Below are positions 40,489-42,266 of a stretch of DNA of 42,266 nucleotides, piece by piece; within the stretch, counting starts at the first letter, position 1; every line of letters begins with the position of its first letter. The notes under the pieces were generated by a model. The model made no database searches, had not been told where the DNA came from, and saw only the letters and a program-made list of their open reading frames with translations. Source of the stretch: an uncultured Comamonadaceae bacterium (GTDB lineage: Bacteria; Pseudomonadota; Gammaproteobacteria; Burkholderiales; Burkholderiaceae); assembly GCA_946482595.1 (NCBI GenBank), contig CAMLSD010000035.1, positions 1 to 42,266 on the forward strand. The letters are read 5' to 3'. The translations under genes and the position numbers were made by a program.

Positions 40489-41994
40489 ATGACCTTCTCT
40501 TCCCCCAACGACGTTCTCTCCCGGCTGCCGTACCGCGGCAAGCTCCTCATCGACGGCGCCTGGACCGATGCCGCCGACGGCGGCCTGCTGGAGCGCAGGT
40601 CGCCGGCCCACGACACGGTCGTGGCGGTGTATGCCAAGGCCGGTGAGGTCGACGCCCGGCGTGCGATCGCCGCGGCACGCCGCGCCTTCGACCACGGGCC
40701 GTGGCCGCGCATGTCGGGCGCGGCCCGCGCGCGGGTGCTGCGTAACGTGGCCGAAGGCATCCTGACGCGCAAGCACGACCTGGCGCTGATGGAGACCCTC
40801 GAAAACGGCAAACCGCTGGACCAGTCGCTGGCCGAGGTCGAGGGCGCTGCCGACCTGTGGCACTACGCGGCCACCCTCGCACGCAACCTGCACGGCGACA
40901 GCTACAACACGCTGGGCGAGGCCACCCTGGGGGTGGTGCTGCGCGACCCGATCGGAGTGGTGGGCATCATCACCCCGTGGAACTTCCCGTTCCTGATCAT
41001 CAGCCAGAAGCTGCCGTTTGCACTGGCCGCCGGATGCACCGCGGTGGTCAAGCCGGCCGAGGTGACCTCGGGCACCACCGTGATGCTGGGCGAGATCCTG
41101 TTGGCCGCCGGCCTGCCCAAAGGCGTGGCCAACATCCTGGTGGGCCGCGGCAGTGTGGTGGGCGAAACCCTGGTCACGCACCCCGACGTGGACATGCTCT
41201 CGTTCACCGGCTCGACCGGCGTGGGCAAGCAGGCGGTCGCAAAGTCGGCGCAGACCTTGAAGAAGGTCTCGATGGAGCTGGGCGGCAAGAACCCGCAGAT
41301 CGTGTTTGCCGACTGCGATCGGGACGCCGCGCTGGACGCCACCCTGCATGGCATCTACTTCAACGCCGGCCAGTGCTGCAACAGCGGCAGCCGCGTGCTG
41401 GTGCACGAGGACATCGCCGACGACTTCGTGGCCGACCTCGTGCGCCGCTCCCGCGAGGTGAAGGTGGGCGACCCGCTGACGCCTGGCGTGCAGGTCGGTG
41501 CGATCACCACCGACAAGCAGCTCGAAACCATCCTCGGCCATGTCGAGAGTGCACGCGCGGGCGGCGCCGAGATCGCGCTGGGCGGCTCGCGCCTGGCCGG
41601 CCGCGGCATGTTCGTCGAACCCACGGTGGTGACCGGCGTCACGCCCGAGATGGCCATCGCCCGCGAGGAAGTGTTCGGGCCGGTGCTGTCGGTGCTGCGC
41701 TTTCGCAGTCTCGACGAGGCCGTGGCGATCGCCAACTCCACGCTGTACGGCCTGTCGGCCGCCGTGTGGAGCCGCGACATCGACACCTGCCTGCAGGCCA
41801 CGCGCCGTATCCGGGCCGGCACGGTGTGGGTCAACACCTTCCTCGAAGGCCATGCCGAGCTGCCCTTCGGCGGCTACCGGGAAAGCGGCATCGGCCGCGA
41901 ACTCGGCCGCCTGGCCACCGAGGACTACACCGAAACCAAGACCGTGCACATGCATCTCGGCCCCCGCACCAACTGGTACCTGCCGCGCGCCTGA
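40489..41994 (+). CDS. NAD(P)-dependent aldehyde dehydrogenase
   Basis: The 501-residue protein is of standard ALDH length. Motifs are [21 protein letters not shown] (cofactor pocket), [10 protein letters not shown], the general-base Glu263 in SMELGGKNP, the nucleophile Cys297 in [12 protein letters not shown], and [13 protein letters not shown] plus [16 protein letters not shown] near the end. No signal peptide is seen. It oxidises an aldehyde to the acid, or to an acyl-CoA in some relatives. It is the fourth gene of the unit, 24 nt after the hydratase gene, and is followed by the sugar-binding protein gene. Confidence 0.95.
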   Translation: MTFSSPNDVLSRLPYRGKLLIDGAWTDAADGGLLERRSPAHDTVVAVYAKAGEVDARRAIAAARRAFDHGPWPRMSGAARARVLRNVAEGILTRKHDLALMETLENGKPLDQSLAEVEGAADLWHYAATLARNLHGDSYNTLGEATLGVVLRDPIGVVGIITPWNFPFLIISQKLPFALAAGCTAVVKPAEVTSGTTVMLGEILLAAGLPKGVANILVGRGSVVGETLVTHPDVDMLSFTGSTGVGKQAVAKSAQTLKKVSMELGGKNPQIVFADCDRDAALDATLHGIYFNAGQCCNSGSRVLVHEDIADDFVADLVRRSREVKVGDPLTPGVQVGAITTDKQLETILGHVESARAGGAEIALGGSRLAGRGMFVEPTVVTGVTPEMAIAREEVFGPVLSVLRFRSLDEAVAIANSTLYGLSAAVWSRDIDTCLQATRRIRAGTVWVNTFLEGHAELPFGGYRESGIGRELGRLATEDYTETKTVHMHLGPRTNWYLPRA

Positions 41995-42064
41995 GGCGCA
42001 TCCGGACCCCACGTTGCAGCGTCAGTCAACTCGCAACCCAAACCCGTCAAACAGGAGACAAGCC

Positions 42065-42266
42065 ATGAACAAGCAACTCACCCTGATCGCGATCGCCGCT
42101 GCCGCGGCGTTGCCGGCCTTCGCGCAGCAGAACGTCGAGGTCCTGCACTGGTGGACCTCGGGCGGCGAGGCGGCCGCGCTGAACGTGCTCAAGGGCAACC
42201 TGGAAAAGCAAGGCGTCAAGTGGAACGACATGCCGGTGGCCGGCGGCGGCGGCGAGGCGGCGATGA
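42065..42266 (+). CDS. Sugar ABC transporter substrate-binding protein (5' part, cut by window end)
   Basis: Only the first 67 codons are present. [20 protein letters not shown] is a clear Sec signal peptide, followed by [20 protein letters not shown], the start of a glucose/mannose-type family 1 binding protein. GGAGA lies upstream of the ATG. It follows the aldehyde dehydrogenase gene by 70 nt and is probably followed by permease and ATPase genes outside the window. Its presence ties the catabolic genes to uptake of a sugar-like compound. It is homologous to the signal-less protein at 34677. Confidence 0.88.
   Translation, partial: MNKQLTLIAIAAAAALPAFAQQNVEVLHWWTSGGEAAALNVLKGNLEKQGVKWNDMPVAGGGGEAAM

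Noticed and set aside
39430..42012. Very long minus-strand open frame (860 codons) opposite the CoA-transferase, hydratase and aldehyde dehydrogenase genes
   Set aside because: It is antisense to three genes with intact catalytic motifs; its product is His/Gly/Ala/Val-rich with no domain, an effect of high GC.

Overview
This 42 kb window is a high-GC proteobacterial chromosome segment. Gene content (SoxXYZA, an IorAB-type molybdenum oxidoreductase, EgtBD, a QueE with the CX14CX2C cluster motif, many sensory PAS/GGDEF proteins, CsbD and ferritin stress genes) points to Burkholderiales, probably the Leptothrix/Sphaerotilus/Ideonella side. That placement is inference; there is no rRNA or other phylogenetic marker here.

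Layout. 1-370: 132-bp tandem repeat. 0.4-6.8 kb: housekeeping and hypothetical genes (TPR exoprotein, LysR regulator, DUF1127 protein, bacterial PH-domain protein, esterase, MazG-like pyrophosphohydrolase, methyltransferase), with a mobile-type 29-bp inverted repeat at 3680-3770. 6.9-11.6 kb (minus): iorA-iorB-soxX-soxY-soxZ-soxA as one unit with overlapping or closely spaced genes and no soxB or soxCD. 11.8-13.1 kb: PAS-GGDEF protein with a degenerate active site.

13.2-19.9 kb (all minus): an accessory stretch of small genes, locally less GC-rich. It contains three divergent paralogs of an unrecognised Cys-rich family (CPxC ... PCCG), a membrane gene split by an in-frame amber codon, a bactofilin-like membrane protein, a tautomerase, a lipoprotein, and a ~325-bp segmental duplication with decayed gene copies. 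No transposase, integrase or toxin gene is visible.

19.9-32.6 kb: MscS channel, a 49-residue membrane protein, ferritin-like and CsbD stress genes, a 1004-residue PAS-GGDEF-EAL protein, queE-queD, an ankyrin protein, NnrU, the ergothioneine genes egtB-egtD, and a DUF427 / predicted nuclease-fold / MaoC gene group.

32.7-42.3 kb: the most unusual part. Two LacI-family regulators share 779 identical base pairs covering the whole DNA-binding half but have different C-terminal ends. Each is divergent from a target transcription unit, and both intergenic regions carry the same operator-like palindrome (TTGGAACGATCCAA) inside the spacer of a plus-strand promoter. Unit 1 encodes a soluble histidine kinase lacking any sensor domain, overlapping by 4 nt a homologue of periplasmic sugar-binding proteins that has no export signal. 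Unit 2 encodes a Gfo/Idh/MocA dehydrogenase, a CoA-transferase, an enoyl-CoA hydratase, an aldehyde dehydrogenase and the start of a genuine, exported sugar-binding protein. I infer a carbohydrate-related catabolic and uptake locus with a possibly novel cytoplasmic sensing module (binding-protein-like receptor plus soluble kinase) under the same repressor code.
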